Positions 7,357 through 14,762 are shown, counted from the stretch's first letter. The stretch is 19,321 nucleotides of DNA from Nitriliruptorales bacterium (GCA_007133145.1 SLNF01000329.1:1-19321); one strand, 5' to 3'. Made by a program: numbers and translations. Notes: generated by a model from the sequence alone, not told the origin.

Positions 7357-7644
7357 ATGAACCCCCCCGGCATCCTCTGCGACCTCGTGCGCATCTACTA
7401 CCTCATCCTCATCGTGCGCATCATCCTCTCGTGGGTACGCACGGTGCCCGAGCCCATCCAACCGCTCGCCAACGGCGTGCGCGCGCTCACCGACCCCGTG
7501 CTCAACCCGGTGCGGGGGCTCCTGCCACCCCTGCGGGTCGGCGGCGCGGCACTCGACCTCTCGCCGATCCTCGTCTTCCTGTTCCTGAGCCTCATCGTGC
7601 AGCCGATCGTCTGCACCCTGACCAGAGGGGGCCTCTTCCCATGA
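7357..7644 (+). CDS. YggT family membrane protein
   Basis: This 95-residue membrane protein of the YggT family usually sits between sepF and divIVA. Two membrane segments are visible at about 8-27 and 73-90. Between them is the family pattern ALTDPVLNPVRGLLPP (52-67), and the first helix ends RIILSWVRTVPEP, matching the usual SWF/SWVR pattern. Its function is not firmly known; other family members have been linked to osmotic adaptation or membrane and chloroplast organisation. The ATG at 7357 is chosen because an upstream in-frame start at 7273 would overlap sepF deeply and add an arginine/serine-rich, non-family leader. No strong ribosome site precedes it. Its stop overlaps the divIVA ATG. 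Confidence 0.9.
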   Translation: MNPPGILCDLVRIYYLILIVRIILSWVRTVPEPIQPLANGVRALTDPVLNPVRGLLPPLRVGGAALDLSPILVFLFLSLIVQPIVCTLTRGGLFP

Positions 7645-8309
7645 GCCTGACGGCCAACGACATCGAGAACCAGGTCTTCAACGAGCGTCGCCGCGGCTAC
7701 GACCCCAACGAGGTCGACCGCTTCCTCGACGAGGTCTCCGCGCGCCTGACCGCGCTCGAGGCCGAGCGCGACGACGCCGAGCAACGGGCTCAGGAGGCTG
7801 AGGAGCGGGCGCGCAGCGCCGAGGCCGAGCATGAGGCCGCGGCGCGTCGGGCGGCCGACGCCGAGCAGGAGCTCGAGACCCGGGGACACGCCTCCGAGGC
7901 CGCCGCGGAGAGCGAACAGTTGCTGCGGCGCACGCTCATCAGTGCCGAGCGCACCGCCGAGCAGACCGTCGCCGATGCGCGCACCGAGGCCGAGCAGCTG
8001 CGCGAGGAGGCGCGACTCGAGGCCAGCGAGCTCGTCGAGGGCGCGACGGCGGAGGCCGAGCGGCTGCGCTCGGAGGCCCAGCAGGCGGCGGTCGCCCAGC
8101 GCGACGCCGCCGCCGAGGCGGCCGCGCGGGTGCGCGAGGCCGTCGCCGACCTGCGTGAGTTCCGCGCCGACTACCGCGACCGGGTCGAGGGCGTCATCGC
8201 CGAGCACCTCGCCTACCTCGACCGTGTCGAGCTGCCCGACGTGCCCTCGCACATCGACGACCTCGCGACCCTCGAGGTCGATGGGGGAGCGACCTCCGGG
8301 GACGCCTAG
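7641..8309 (+). CDS. divIVA: DivIVA/Wag31 polar growth and septum-site protein
   Basis: This 222-residue coiled-coil protein senses curved membrane at poles and septa. In actinobacteria it directs tip growth and is often essential. The N-terminal lipid-binding domain has the standard start MSLTANDIENQVFNERRRGY followed by DPNEVDRFLDEV (21-32). Residues about 35-170 are an almost uninterrupted Ala/Glu/Arg-rich coiled coil. The last 30 or so residues are acidic and less helical. The ATG at 7641 overlaps the yggT stop (ATGA). The frame is open further upstream, but that would delete the conserved N-terminus position. It is shorter than many Streptomyces DivIVA proteins and close to mycobacterial Wag31. 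Confidence 0.95.
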   Translation: MSLTANDIENQVFNERRRGYDPNEVDRFLDEVSARLTALEAERDDAEQRAQEAEERARSAEAEHEAAARRAADAEQELETRGHASEAAAESEQLLRRTLISAERTAEQTVADARTEAEQLREEARLEASELVEGATAEAERLRSEAQQAAVAQRDAAAEAAARVREAVADLREFRADYRDRVEGVIAEHLAYLDRVELPDVPSHIDDLATLEVDGGATSGDA

Positions 8310-8312
8310 GCG

Positions 8313-8633
8313 GTGTTCGTCGCGAGCCTGCTCCTCGCCGCGGTCGGCGTCGCCCTCGTCGTCGCCTCCGCGCTCGTCGGCTCCGACGACCTCGCGCTCG
8401 GCGCGATCGCCGCGGCGTTGGCCGCGGGCGGACTCCTCGCCGTCGGCGTGGCGCGTCACCGACCAGGCCGGGGCGCGCGGGCGACCCCGCCAGCGTGGCG
8501 GCCTGAGCCGGCCGCCGACGACACCGCGCCCCCTGCCTACGATCGGGGTGACGCCGAAGCGCCAGACGGGCCCGGTGAGCCCGAGGAGGCTGCCGCCGAC
8601 CGTGCCGCGCGCTCCAACGGGTGGGCGCGGTAG
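8313..8633 (+). CDS. Small membrane protein of unknown function
   Basis: This 106-residue protein has two hydrophobic segments (about 2-21 and 27-47), a short basic patch (RHRPGRGAR, 48-56) and a disordered, acidic and proline-rich tail. I do not recognise a domain. The GTG start is 3 bases after the divIVA stop, with only a weak AGGCGG before it, so expression would depend on read-through from divIVA. Mycobacteria also have a small membrane protein directly after wag31, so the position supports a real gene. Its last 97 bases overlap the 3' end of the convergent HExxH gene, where both tails are low in complexity; the true end of one may be fortuitous. The N-terminal membrane part is the better supported portion. 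Confidence 0.6.
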   Translation: MFVASLLLAAVGVALVVASALVGSDDLALGAIAAALAAGGLLAVGVARHRPGRGARATPPAWRPEPAADDTAPPAYDRGDAEAPDGPGEPEEAAADRAARSNGWAR

Positions 8634-9106
8634 CCGTAGACGACGAGCAGGAGCAGGTAGAGCGGCGCGAAGGCCGGCCCCAGACGCTCGGTCTGGCGCA
8701 CGTGGCTGAGCTCGTGGGCGAGCAGCGTCGTGGTCGGGGTCCCGCGCACGAGCACGACCTGCCCGAGCGTCGTCGCGCGGAAGCCCCGGCTGGCGAGGAG
8801 CCCGGCGACCGGCCCGCGCGCCTCGCTGGTGACGAGCGCGCCGTCGATGAGCGCGCGCTGCCCCGGGCTGGCCGCAGCGACGGCGAGCCCGCCGAGCGAC
8901 ATCGGTGCGGCCCACAGCGTCGCGCCGGCGCGCCCGAGGGGTGAGGCTGGCCGGGCCGGCTGCCAGCGCGCGAGCGCGGCGAGCAGGCGGGGCTCACGGT
9001 CGAGCCACGACGGTCCCGCGGCGTTGGCGGATCCGGGCCGCATGCGCCACGACAGGACGGCGAGCAGCGCAGCGAGCGCCGCCGCGACGCGCAGGAGCCA
9101 CCGCAC
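8537..9106 (-). CDS. Membrane-anchored putative zinc metalloprotease (HExxH protein)
   Basis: This 189-residue protein has a hydrophobic N-terminal segment (about 4-20), a second moderately hydrophobic stretch (about 63-80) and the zinc motif HELSH at 131-135 in LLAHELSHVRQTERLGP (128-144). A third hydrophobic stretch (147-158) precedes YRAHPLERAA, where E165 is a candidate third zinc ligand. The pattern is like small actinobacterial HExxH proteins usually labelled hypothetical, peptidase-like or, misleadingly, Fe-S oxidoreductase. I cannot name a substrate. The GTG start at 9106 shares its G with the ileS stop (TAGTG), so translation is coupled to ileS. Residues after about 170 are Ser/Gly/Pro-rich and overlap the convergent gene at 8313-8633. 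Active peptidase function is inference from the motif. Confidence 0.72.
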   Translation of the reverse strand: MRWLLRVAAALAALLAVLSWRMRPGSANAAGPSWLDREPRLLAALARWQPARPASPLGRAGATLWAAPMSLGGLAVAAASPGQRALIDGALVTSEARGPVAGLLASRGFRATTLGQVVLVRGTPTTTLLAHELSHVRQTERLGPAFAPLYLLLLVVYGYRAHPLERAARSAAASSGSPGPSGASASPRS

Positions 9107-12100
9107 TACGTCGCCAGCTCCAGGGAGACGCGCACGGTGCCGGCGTCGCCGAGGTCGAGTTCGGTACCGTTGGTCGTCGTCCCGAGCTCGAGGGAGGTCG
9201 CGAGCACCTCCGTGGCGATGGTGCGCCCGTGCTCGCGCACCGCCTCGGCGGTTCCGCCTTCGGCGTCGACGACGAGGCGGATCCGCGCGTCGAGGTCGAG
9301 GTCCTCGCGCTTGCGCAGGTCGTTGAGCGCGCGGATGAGCTCACGGGCGACGCCCTCGCGGCGCAGCGCGTCGTCGAGCTCGAGGTCGAGCGCGACGCTG
9401 TAGTGGCCGTCGCTGGCGACCTCCCAGCCGGTGATCGACTCCTCGATGACGGTGACCTGGTCGGCGCTGACGGTGATCTCGTCGCCGTCGACGTCGATGG
9501 TAGCGGTGCCCTCGGCCTCGAGCGCGGCGGCGACGGCCTCGGCGTCGGCACGGGTCACCGCCTCGGCCACCGCAGGGGTGCGCTTGCCGTGGACCGGGCC
9601 GAGGGCGCGGAAGTTCGGCTTGAGCCGGCGGGTCACCGTACCGGCGTCGCCCTCCGGCAGCGTCGTGGCGTGCACGTTGAGCTCGTCGGCGACGATCGGC
9701 GCGACGGTGGGCCAGTGAGCCCGCTCGCTGGCGGGCAGCGTCACGAGCGCCTGGCGCAGCGGCTGGCGCACGCCGAGGCCGGCGTCCTCGCGGGCCTTGC
9801 GTCCGAGGGCGACGACGCGACGGGCGAGCCGTCCGAGGGTCCGCAGCTCCTCGTCGTCGTGCTCGGGCGTGGGATAGCGCGCGAGGTGCACCGACGGCAC
9901 GGCCTGGTCGTCGACGGCGACGACGAGGCGCTGCCAGAGCTCCTCGGCGAGGAAGGGCGTGAACGGGGCGATGACCTGCGCCAGGGTCAGGAGGCAGGTC
10001 CGCAGCGTCGCGAACGCGGCATCGCTGTCGGCGCGGTCGGCGCCCTCGGGAGCCCAGAACCGTCGGCGGTTGCGCCGTACGTACCAGTTCGAGAGGTCGT
10101 CGACGAAGGCCTGGATGCGCCGACCACTCGTCGTCGCGTCGTAGCGCTCGAGGCCGGCGTCGACGGCGGCGACGAGGTCGGCGAGCTCAGCGAGGATCCA
10201 ACGGTCCATCATGGGCCGGTCGGCAACGGGGGGCGGGGAGGCCGTCCTGGGGTCCCAGTCCTCGAGACGGGCGTAGGTCGTGAAGAAGTAGAGGGTGTTC
10301 CAGAGGGTGAGCAGGACCTTGCGCACGACCTCGTCGACGGACTCGAAGCCCACCCGCCGCGTGACCCAGGGCGAGCCGTCGGTGAGCATGAGCCAACGCA
10401 CGGCGTCGGCGCCACGCGAGCCGATGAGCTCCCAGGGGTCGATGACGTTGCCGAGCCGCTTCGACATCTTGCGGCCCTGCTCGTCGACGATGTGGCCGAG
10501 GCACAGCACCGTGCGGTAGCTGTTCTCTCCGAAGAGCAGCGTGGAGACGGCCATGAGGGAGTAGAACCACCCCCGGGTCTGGTCGATCGCCTCGCAGATG
10601 TAGTCGGCGGGGAAGTGCTCGGCGAAGACCTCTGCGCTGCCCTCGGCGTGGGGGTAGGCGAACTGGGCGAAGGGCATGGAGCCGGAGTCGTACCAGGCGT
10701 CGATGACCTCGGGCACGCGTCGGGCGGTGCCGCCGCAGGGGCACGGAAGGGTGATGTCGTCGACGTAGGGGCGGTGGGGATCGAGCCCGGAGAGGTCGGC
10801 CCCGGCGTGCTCGCCGAGGTCGGCGCGGCTGCCGACGGCGGTGACGTCCCCGCAGGCCTCGCAGCGCCACAACGGCAGCGGGGTGCCCCAGTAGCGCTCG
10901 CGTGACAGCGACCAGTCCACGTTGTTGGCGAGCCAGTCGCCGAAGCGCCCGTCGCGGATGTGCTCGGGATGCCAGTCGACCCCGGCGTTGACCTCGAGGA
11001 GACGGTCGCGGGCCCGGGTCGTGGCGATGTACCACGAGGGCTTGGCCCAGTAGAGCAGCGGGGTGTCGCAGCGCCAGCAGAACGGATAGGTGTGGCGGTA
11101 ACGCCCGCTGGCGTAGAGCAGCCCGCGCTGCTCGAGGTCGGCGATGATGTCGGCGTCGGCGTCCTTGACGAACTGCCCCGCGAAGGGGATGACCGCGGCG
11201 GTGAAGCGCCCCTCGGCGTCGACGGGGTTGACGACCGGCAGGCCGTAGGTCTTGCCGACCTCGAGGTCGTCGGCGCCGAAGGCGGGGGCGAGGTGGACGA
11301 TGCCGGTGCCCTCGTCGGTCGTGACGAAGTCGGCCACGGTGACGTAGCGCCAGTCCTCGTCCCCCGGCCAGTCGCCGATGCCGGGGCCGACGAGGTCGAA
11401 GGGGCCGGCGTAGTGTGCGCCGAGCAACTCGGCGAGGGCGACCTCACGGACGACGCGGGCGTCCTCACCGAGGACCCGCGGGACGAGGTCGGCGGCGAGG
11501 ACGACGAGGCCGTGCTCCTCGGCGTCGGCGAGGACGTAGGGGACGCCCTCGCCGACGGCCACCGCGGTGTTGGAGATGAGCGTCCACGGCGTGGTCGTCC
11601 ACACGAGCAGCGAGGCGCCCTCCGAGCCGAGCGTGCCCGAGGTCACCGGGAAGCGGACGTAGACCTCGGGGTCGACGGCCTCGGCGTAGCCCTGGGAGAC
11701 CTCGTGGTCGGACAGCGCGGTGCCGCAGCGTGGGCAGTAGGGCACGACGCGGTGGCCCTCGTAGATGAGGCCCTCGTCCCACAGGCGCTTGAGCGACCAC
11801 CAGACGCTGTCGACGTACTCCGCGCTCATCGTCCAGTAGGCGTCGTCGGTGTCGACCCAGAACGCGATGCGCTCGGTGAGCCGGTTCCACTCGGCGACGT
11901 AGCGCTGGACCGAGGCACGGCAGCGGGCATTGAAGGCCTCGACCCCGTACTCCTCGATGTCCTGCTTCCGGGTGAAGCCGAGCTCCTTCTCGACCTCGAG
12001 CTCGACGGGGATGCCGTGGCAGTCCCAGCCAGCCTTGCGCGGCACGCGGTGGCCCTTCATCTGTCGGTAGCGAGGGAAGATGTCCTTGAAGACCCGCGCC

Positions 12101-12282
12101 TCGATGTGGTGGACGCCGGGGGTGCCGTTCGCCGTCGGGGGCCCCTCGTAGAAGCGGAAGAGCTCCCCGTCGGGGTTGGCCTCGAGTGCCCGGGCGACGA
12201 TGTCGTCGTCGCGCCACCATGCGAGGATGCGCTCCTCGAGCGCCGGGAAGTCGGGATGCTGCGGGACAGCCGCGAAGCCCAC
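9106..12282 (-). CDS. ileS: Isoleucyl-tRNA synthetase, eukaryote-like type (IleRS2)
   Basis: This 1058-residue class I synthetase charges tRNA-Ile and edits mischarged valine. It has the first signature as GPPTANGTPGVHHIEARVFK (47-66), so HxGH is replaced by GVHH. The editing (CP1) domain shows TTTPWTL (229-235) and GTGIVHLAPAFGADD (325-339). Catalytic-domain stretches include DAWYDSGSMPFAQ (528-540) and DQTRGWFYSL (567-576), followed by KMSKR (605-609). Cys pairs at CPRC (183-186), CWRC (402-405), CEAC (474-477) and CPC (514-516) could hold zinc. The frame stays open 122 codons further upstream, but GGAGGA just before the GTG at 12282 and the family N-terminus decide the start. It is transcribed against its neighbours and coupled to the HExxH gene downstream. 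Confidence 0.97.
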   Translation of the reverse strand: MGFAAVPQHPDFPALEERILAWWRDDDIVARALEANPDGELFRFYEGPPTANGTPGVHHIEARVFKDIFPRYRQMKGHRVPRKAGWDCHGIPVELEVEKELGFTRKQDIEEYGVEAFNARCRASVQRYVAEWNRLTERIAFWVDTDDAYWTMSAEYVDSVWWSLKRLWDEGLIYEGHRVVPYCPRCGTALSDHEVSQGYAEAVDPEVYVRFPVTSGTLGSEGASLLVWTTTPWTLISNTAVAVGEGVPYVLADAEEHGLVVLAADLVPRVLGEDARVVREVALAELLGAHYAGPFDLVGPGIGDWPGDEDWRYVTVADFVTTDEGTGIVHLAPAFGADDLEVGKTYGLPVVNPVDAEGRFTAAVIPFAGQFVKDADADIIADLEQRGLLYASGRYRHTYPFCWRCDTPLLYWAKPSWYIATTRARDRLLEVNAGVDWHPEHIRDGRFGDWLANNVDWSLSRERYWGTPLPLWRCEACGDVTAVGSRADLGEHAGADLSGLDPHRPYVDDITLPCPCGGTARRVPEVIDAWYDSGSMPFAQFAYPHAEGSAEVFAEHFPADYICEAIDQTRGWFYSLMAVSTLLFGENSYRTVLCLGHIVDEQGRKMSKRLGNVIDPWELIGSRGADAVRWLMLTDGSPWVTRRVGFESVDEVVRKVLLTLWNTLYFFTTYARLEDWDPRTASPPPVADRPMMDRWILAELADLVAAVDAGLERYDATTSGRRIQAFVDDLSNWYVRRNRRRFWAPEGADRADSDAAFATLRTCLLTLAQVIAPFTPFLAEELWQRLVVAVDDQAVPSVHLARYPTPEHDDEELRTLGRLARRVVALGRKAREDAGLGVRQPLRQALVTLPASERAHWPTVAPIVADELNVHATTLPEGDAGTVTRRLKPNFRALGPVHGKRTPAVAEAVTRADAEAVAAALEAEGTATIDVDGDEITVSADQVTVIEESITGWEVASDGHYSVALDLELDDALRREGVARELIRALNDLRKREDLDLDARIRLVVDAEGGTAEAVREHGRTIATEVLATSLELGTTTNGTELDLGDAGTVRVSLELAT

Positions 12283-12287
12283 GCGGT

Positions 12288-12293
12288 TCCTCC
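12288..12293 (-). promoter_or_regulatory. Ribosome binding site of ileS
   Basis: Read on the minus strand, GGAGGA ends 5 bases before the GTG at 12282. It selects this start over the longer open frame, which would run into the divergent DUF167 gene. Confidence 0.8.
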
Positions 12294-12323
12294 ATCTGGC
12301 CGGTGACGAGGGATGACCCGAGG

Positions 12324-12351
12324 ATAGTAGCGGGATGGCGACGACGATCGA
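12324..12351 (-). promoter_or_regulatory. Possible promoter of ileS
   Basis: On the minus strand a TACTAT -10 box (12329 down to 12324) precedes ileS by about 41 bases. The best -35 candidate, TCGATC (12351 to 12346) with a 16-base spacer, is poor and lies inside the start of the divergent DUF167 gene. Only the -10 box is convincing. The gap between the two divergent genes is 52 bases, so there is little other room. Confidence 0.35.
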
Positions 12352-12634
12352 CTGCTGTGAGCCCGACCCGGCTGGGACGCGCCTGCGCGTGCGGGTCGTC
12401 CCGCGGTCCCGCCGTAGCGCGGTCGCCGGCCCCTCGGGCGCGGCCCTGCGCGTGCGTCTCGCCGCTCCGCCGGTCGAGGGCCGGGCGAACCGGGAGCTCG
12501 TCGCCACGCTCGCGGCGGCGCTCGGCCTCCGCGCGCGCGACCTCGAGGTCGTCGCCGGCCTGCGCGGGCGCGAGAAGGTCGTGCGCGTCGCCGGGCTCGC
12601 CCCCGCCGAGGTCGCGGCACGGCTGTCCGAATGA
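12335..12634 (+). CDS. DUF167 (YggU) family protein
   Basis: This 99-residue protein belongs to the small DUF167/YggU family, whose function is unknown. The pattern is clear: TRLRVRVVPRSRRSAV (15-30, usually the basic VxPxAxxxxI strand), LRVRLAAPPVEGRANRELV (38-56) where PPVEGxAN is the family hallmark, then LEVVAGLRGREKVVRV (70-85). The ATG at 12335 has AGGA ten bases upstream. It is divergent from ileS across 52 bases and followed by the TraR/DksA gene after 51 bases. Arginine replaces lysine at many family positions, as expected in such a GC-rich genome. Confidence 0.9.
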   Translation: MATTIDCCEPDPAGTRLRVRVVPRSRRSAVAGPSGAALRVRLAAPPVEGRANRELVATLAAALGLRARDLEVVAGLRGREKVVRVAGLAPAEVAARLSE

Positions 12635-12670
12635 CGCCGCGATCGCACGGTTGAGCGGACGCGTGGCGGT

Positions 12671-12676
12671 TAGACT
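12671..12676 (+). promoter_or_regulatory. Predicted -10 box for a possibly leaderless TraR/DksA transcript
   Basis: TAGACT fits TAnnnT and ends 9 bases before the ATG at 12686. No Shine-Dalgarno-like purine run lies between them (the sequence is ccgccccac). A TTGAGC at 12651-12656 is only 14 bases upstream, too close for a standard -35 box. The arrangement fits a leaderless mRNA, common in actinobacteria. Confidence 0.45.
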
Positions 12677-12685
12677 CCGCCCCAC

Positions 12686-13045
12686 ATGACTGACGATGAG
12701 CTCGACCTCGATGCCCTGCGCGCGGTCCTCGAACGCGACCGTGAGCGCTTCGCCGCCCAGGCCACGCGCCTGCGGGCCGACGCCGATGACGAGGAGTACC
12801 GCAAGCCCAAGCCCGACGAGGCCGACCAGGGCACCGCGGCGGTCGAGCGCGAGCGCCTGCGCTCGCTCGCCGAGCAGCAGGCCACGGCGCTCGAGCGCAC
12901 CGAGCGCGCGCTCGCCCGCATCGACGACGGCAGCTACGGGACGTGCGCGTCCTGCGGGACGGCGATCCCCGCCGCCCGGCTCGAGGCCCGACCCGACGCC
13001 GAGCTCTGCGTGGAGTGCGCCCAGGCTGCGGCGCGGCGCTCGTGA
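12686..13045 (+). CDS. TraR/DksA family zinc-finger transcriptional regulator
   Basis: This 119-residue protein has an N-terminal helical, charged coiled coil (about 5-80) and a C-terminal C4 zinc finger with Cys87, Cys90, Cys108 and Cys111 in DGSYGTCASCGTAIPAARLE (81-100) and ELCVEC (106-111). Family members bind RNA polymerase through the secondary channel; actinobacterial forms are related to the CarD/RbpA-era stress regulators only in role, not in sequence. It lacks the full length of E. coli DksA (151 residues). The acidic DD...DEE patch around 33-37 is at the wrong place to call the DksA coiled-coil tip with confidence. Its stop overlaps the lspA start (GTGA). The same TraR-lspA-rluD order is found in Streptomyces. 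Confidence 0.92.
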   Translation: MTDDELDLDALRAVLERDRERFAAQATRLRADADDEEYRKPKPDEADQGTAAVERERLRSLAEQQATALERTERALARIDDGSYGTCASCGTAIPAARLEARPDAELCVECAQAAARRS

Positions 13046-13758
13046 CCGATCCCCACGCGCGAACCGGCCCCGTCGGACGTGGTGCCGCGGCCGAGGACGC
13101 CGTGCACGACGCGCCGGCCGAGGCTGCCGCGGAGGCCGGGCACGAGCCCCCGGCCGGGGATGCCGCGAACCACGAGCACGGGGCGCTGCCGGAGGAGGCT
13201 GCGCTCGAGGCGCTGCCGCGGCCACGCGCGCTGCCGGGGCGGCTCGTGTGGGTGGTGGCCATCGGGGTGGCGACGATCGTCGGCGTGCTCGACCAGGCGA
13301 CGAAGCAGCTCGCCGAGCGTCACCTCGAGGCCGGCCCCATCGACCTCGGGATCGTCTCCCTGACCCTCGTGCGCAACCCCAACGCCGCGTTCGGCATCCC
13401 CGGCTTCACCGGGATGTTCCTCATCGTCACCGTCGTCGTCCTCGCGATCATCGTGCGGATGCTCACCCGCGCCGACCGCTTCTCCCTCGCGGCGGCCTTC
13501 GGGCTCGTCGCCGGCGGGGCGATCGGCAACGCGGTCGACCGCATCACCCGCCCGCCGGGCTTCCCCGACGGTGCGGTGGTGGACTTCGTCAACCTCGGCT
13601 GGTTCCCGGTCTTCAACGTCGCCGACGCGGCGATCACCGTCGGGGCGGTCCTCGTCGTCCTGCTCCTCGTCATCACCGACCGTCAGGAGGCGCGGCGCGC
13701 CGAGGCCCGGGTGGGGCGGGAGCCGGTGCGTCCCGAGACGGTCTCACCGCGACGATGA
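13042..13758 (+). CDS. lspA: LspA, lipoprotein signal peptidase (signal peptidase II)
   Basis: This 238-residue membrane aspartic protease cleaves the signal peptide of diacylglyceryl-prolipoproteins. The catalytic aspartates are D166 in GGAIGNAVDR (158-167) and D195 in FNVADAAI (191-198). DQATK (84-88) and LVRNPNAAFGI (109-119) are also family motifs. Four membrane segments fall at about 69-83, 121-140, 148-165 and 195-211. The GTG at 13042 overlaps the TraR/DksA stop. It gives a 65-residue N-terminal extension, acidic with alanine, proline and some histidine, that the core enzyme does not need. A GTG at 13246 would start at the first helix but would truncate it and has no ribosome site. The substrate pool may include the sugar-binding protein at the window end. 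Confidence 0.94.
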   Translation: MTDPHARTGPVGRGAAAEDAVHDAPAEAAAEAGHEPPAGDAANHEHGALPEEAALEALPRPRALPGRLVWVVAIGVATIVGVLDQATKQLAERHLEAGPIDLGIVSLTLVRNPNAAFGIPGFTGMFLIVTVVVLAIIVRMLTRADRFSLAAAFGLVAGGAIGNAVDRITRPPGFPDGAVVDFVNLGWFPVFNVADAAITVGAVLVVLLLVITDRQEARRAEARVGREPVRPETVSPRR

Positions 13759-14702
13759 GCCCGGCGGTGGACACCTGGCGCGTCGCCGCGGGCGACGCCG
13801 GGCGACGCCTCGACCACGTCCTCGCCGAGCGGCTCGACGAGTCGCGATCGCAGGTCGCCTCACGGATCCGCGAGCGGCGCGTGCTCCTCGACGGCGCCCC
13901 GGCGCGCAAGAGCGCCCGCGTGGAGCCCGGTCAGGAGATCAGCGTCCTGGCTGCGCCGCCGCGCCGCGCGCCCACCCCGCCGCCCGTGCCGGTGCGCTGG
14001 GCCGACGAGCACCTCGCCGTGGTCGCCAAGCCCGCCGGCCTCGTCGTCCACCCAGGGGCCGGCGTGACCGACGGCACGCTCGTCGACGCCCTGCGGGCGC
14101 AGGGACTGCCGCTCGCCGACACGGGCGACCCCGAGCGCCCGGGCATCGTCCACCGCCTCGACCGGGGTACCTCCGGGTTGCTCCTCGTCGCCTCGAGCGC
14201 GGCGGCGGTGGCGCCGTTGCAGGCGGCGATCGCCGCGCGCACGGTGACCCGGCGCTACATCGCGCTCGTCGACGGGGTGCCGAGTCCGGCGCGCGCCACG
14301 ATCGATGCGCCCCTGGCCCGCGAACGCGCGCGGCGCCCTCGCATGGGGCTCGACCCCGAGGGTCGACGGGCGATCACCCACTACGACGTCGTCGAGACCT
14401 TCACCGGCGCGGCCCGCCTCGACGTGCGACTCGAGACCGGCCGCACCCACCAGATCCGTGCCCACCTCGCAGCGATCGGCCACCCGGTCTGCGGTGACCT
14501 CGCCTACGGCGCGGCGCGCGAGCGCGCCGCATGGCTCGGCCTTGAGCGGCCGGCGCTGCACGCTGCGCGGCTCACGCTCGACCATCCGGTCACCGGAGCG
14601 CCGGTCGACGTCACCGAGCCGTTGCCGGCCGACCTCGAGGCAGCGCTCGCGGTCCTGCGCGACGCGACGGACCCACCCGCCCCGCCCGGCGCGACGTCGT
14701 AG
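13755..14702 (+). CDS. rluD: RluA/RluD family 23S rRNA pseudouridine synthase
   Basis: This 315-residue enzyme converts uridine to pseudouridine in RNA, most likely helix 69 of 23S rRNA if it is a true RluD. An N-terminal S4 RNA-binding domain (about 17-68, GRRLDHVLAERL then SRIRERRVLLDG) is followed by the catalytic domain with VVAKPAGLVVHPG (89-101), the active-site HRLDRGTSGLLL (133-144; D136 catalytic), and the RTHQIRAHLAAIGHPVCGD stretch near residues 230-250. The ATG at 13755 overlaps the lspA stop (ATGA), as in many bacteria where lspA and rluD are paired. The exact target site (RluD versus another RluA-family member) cannot be settled from sequence alone. Confidence 0.93.
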   Translation: MSPAVDTWRVAAGDAGRRLDHVLAERLDESRSQVASRIRERRVLLDGAPARKSARVEPGQEISVLAAPPRRAPTPPPVPVRWADEHLAVVAKPAGLVVHPGAGVTDGTLVDALRAQGLPLADTGDPERPGIVHRLDRGTSGLLLVASSAAAVAPLQAAIAARTVTRRYIALVDGVPSPARATIDAPLARERARRPRMGLDPEGRRAITHYDVVETFTGAARLDVRLETGRTHQIRAHLAAIGHPVCGDLAYGAARERAAWLGLERPALHAARLTLDHPVTGAPVDVTEPLPADLEAALAVLRDATDPPAPPGATS

Positions 14703-14762
14703 GCTGGGGACGGCCTCGAACAGGGCCGCCACTGCGCCGCGGCCACCGCACCGAGGGGTCGC

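Noticed and set aside
8905..10905. Open frame of 666 codons on the plus strand opposite ileS
   Set aside because: It is the antisense shadow of a full-length, motif-complete ileS, with low-complexity Gly/Val/Asp/Glu composition and no recognisable domain.
10960..12306. Open frame of 448 codons on the plus strand opposite the 5' part of ileS
   Set aside because: Same antisense effect of GC-rich codons; it has no ribosome site and no motif.
12283..12648. Upstream extension of the ileS frame by 122 codons
   Set aside because: It would run through the divergent DUF167 gene, its residues are Arg/Ser/Ala-rich without synthetase similarity, and GGAGGA marks the GTG at 12282.
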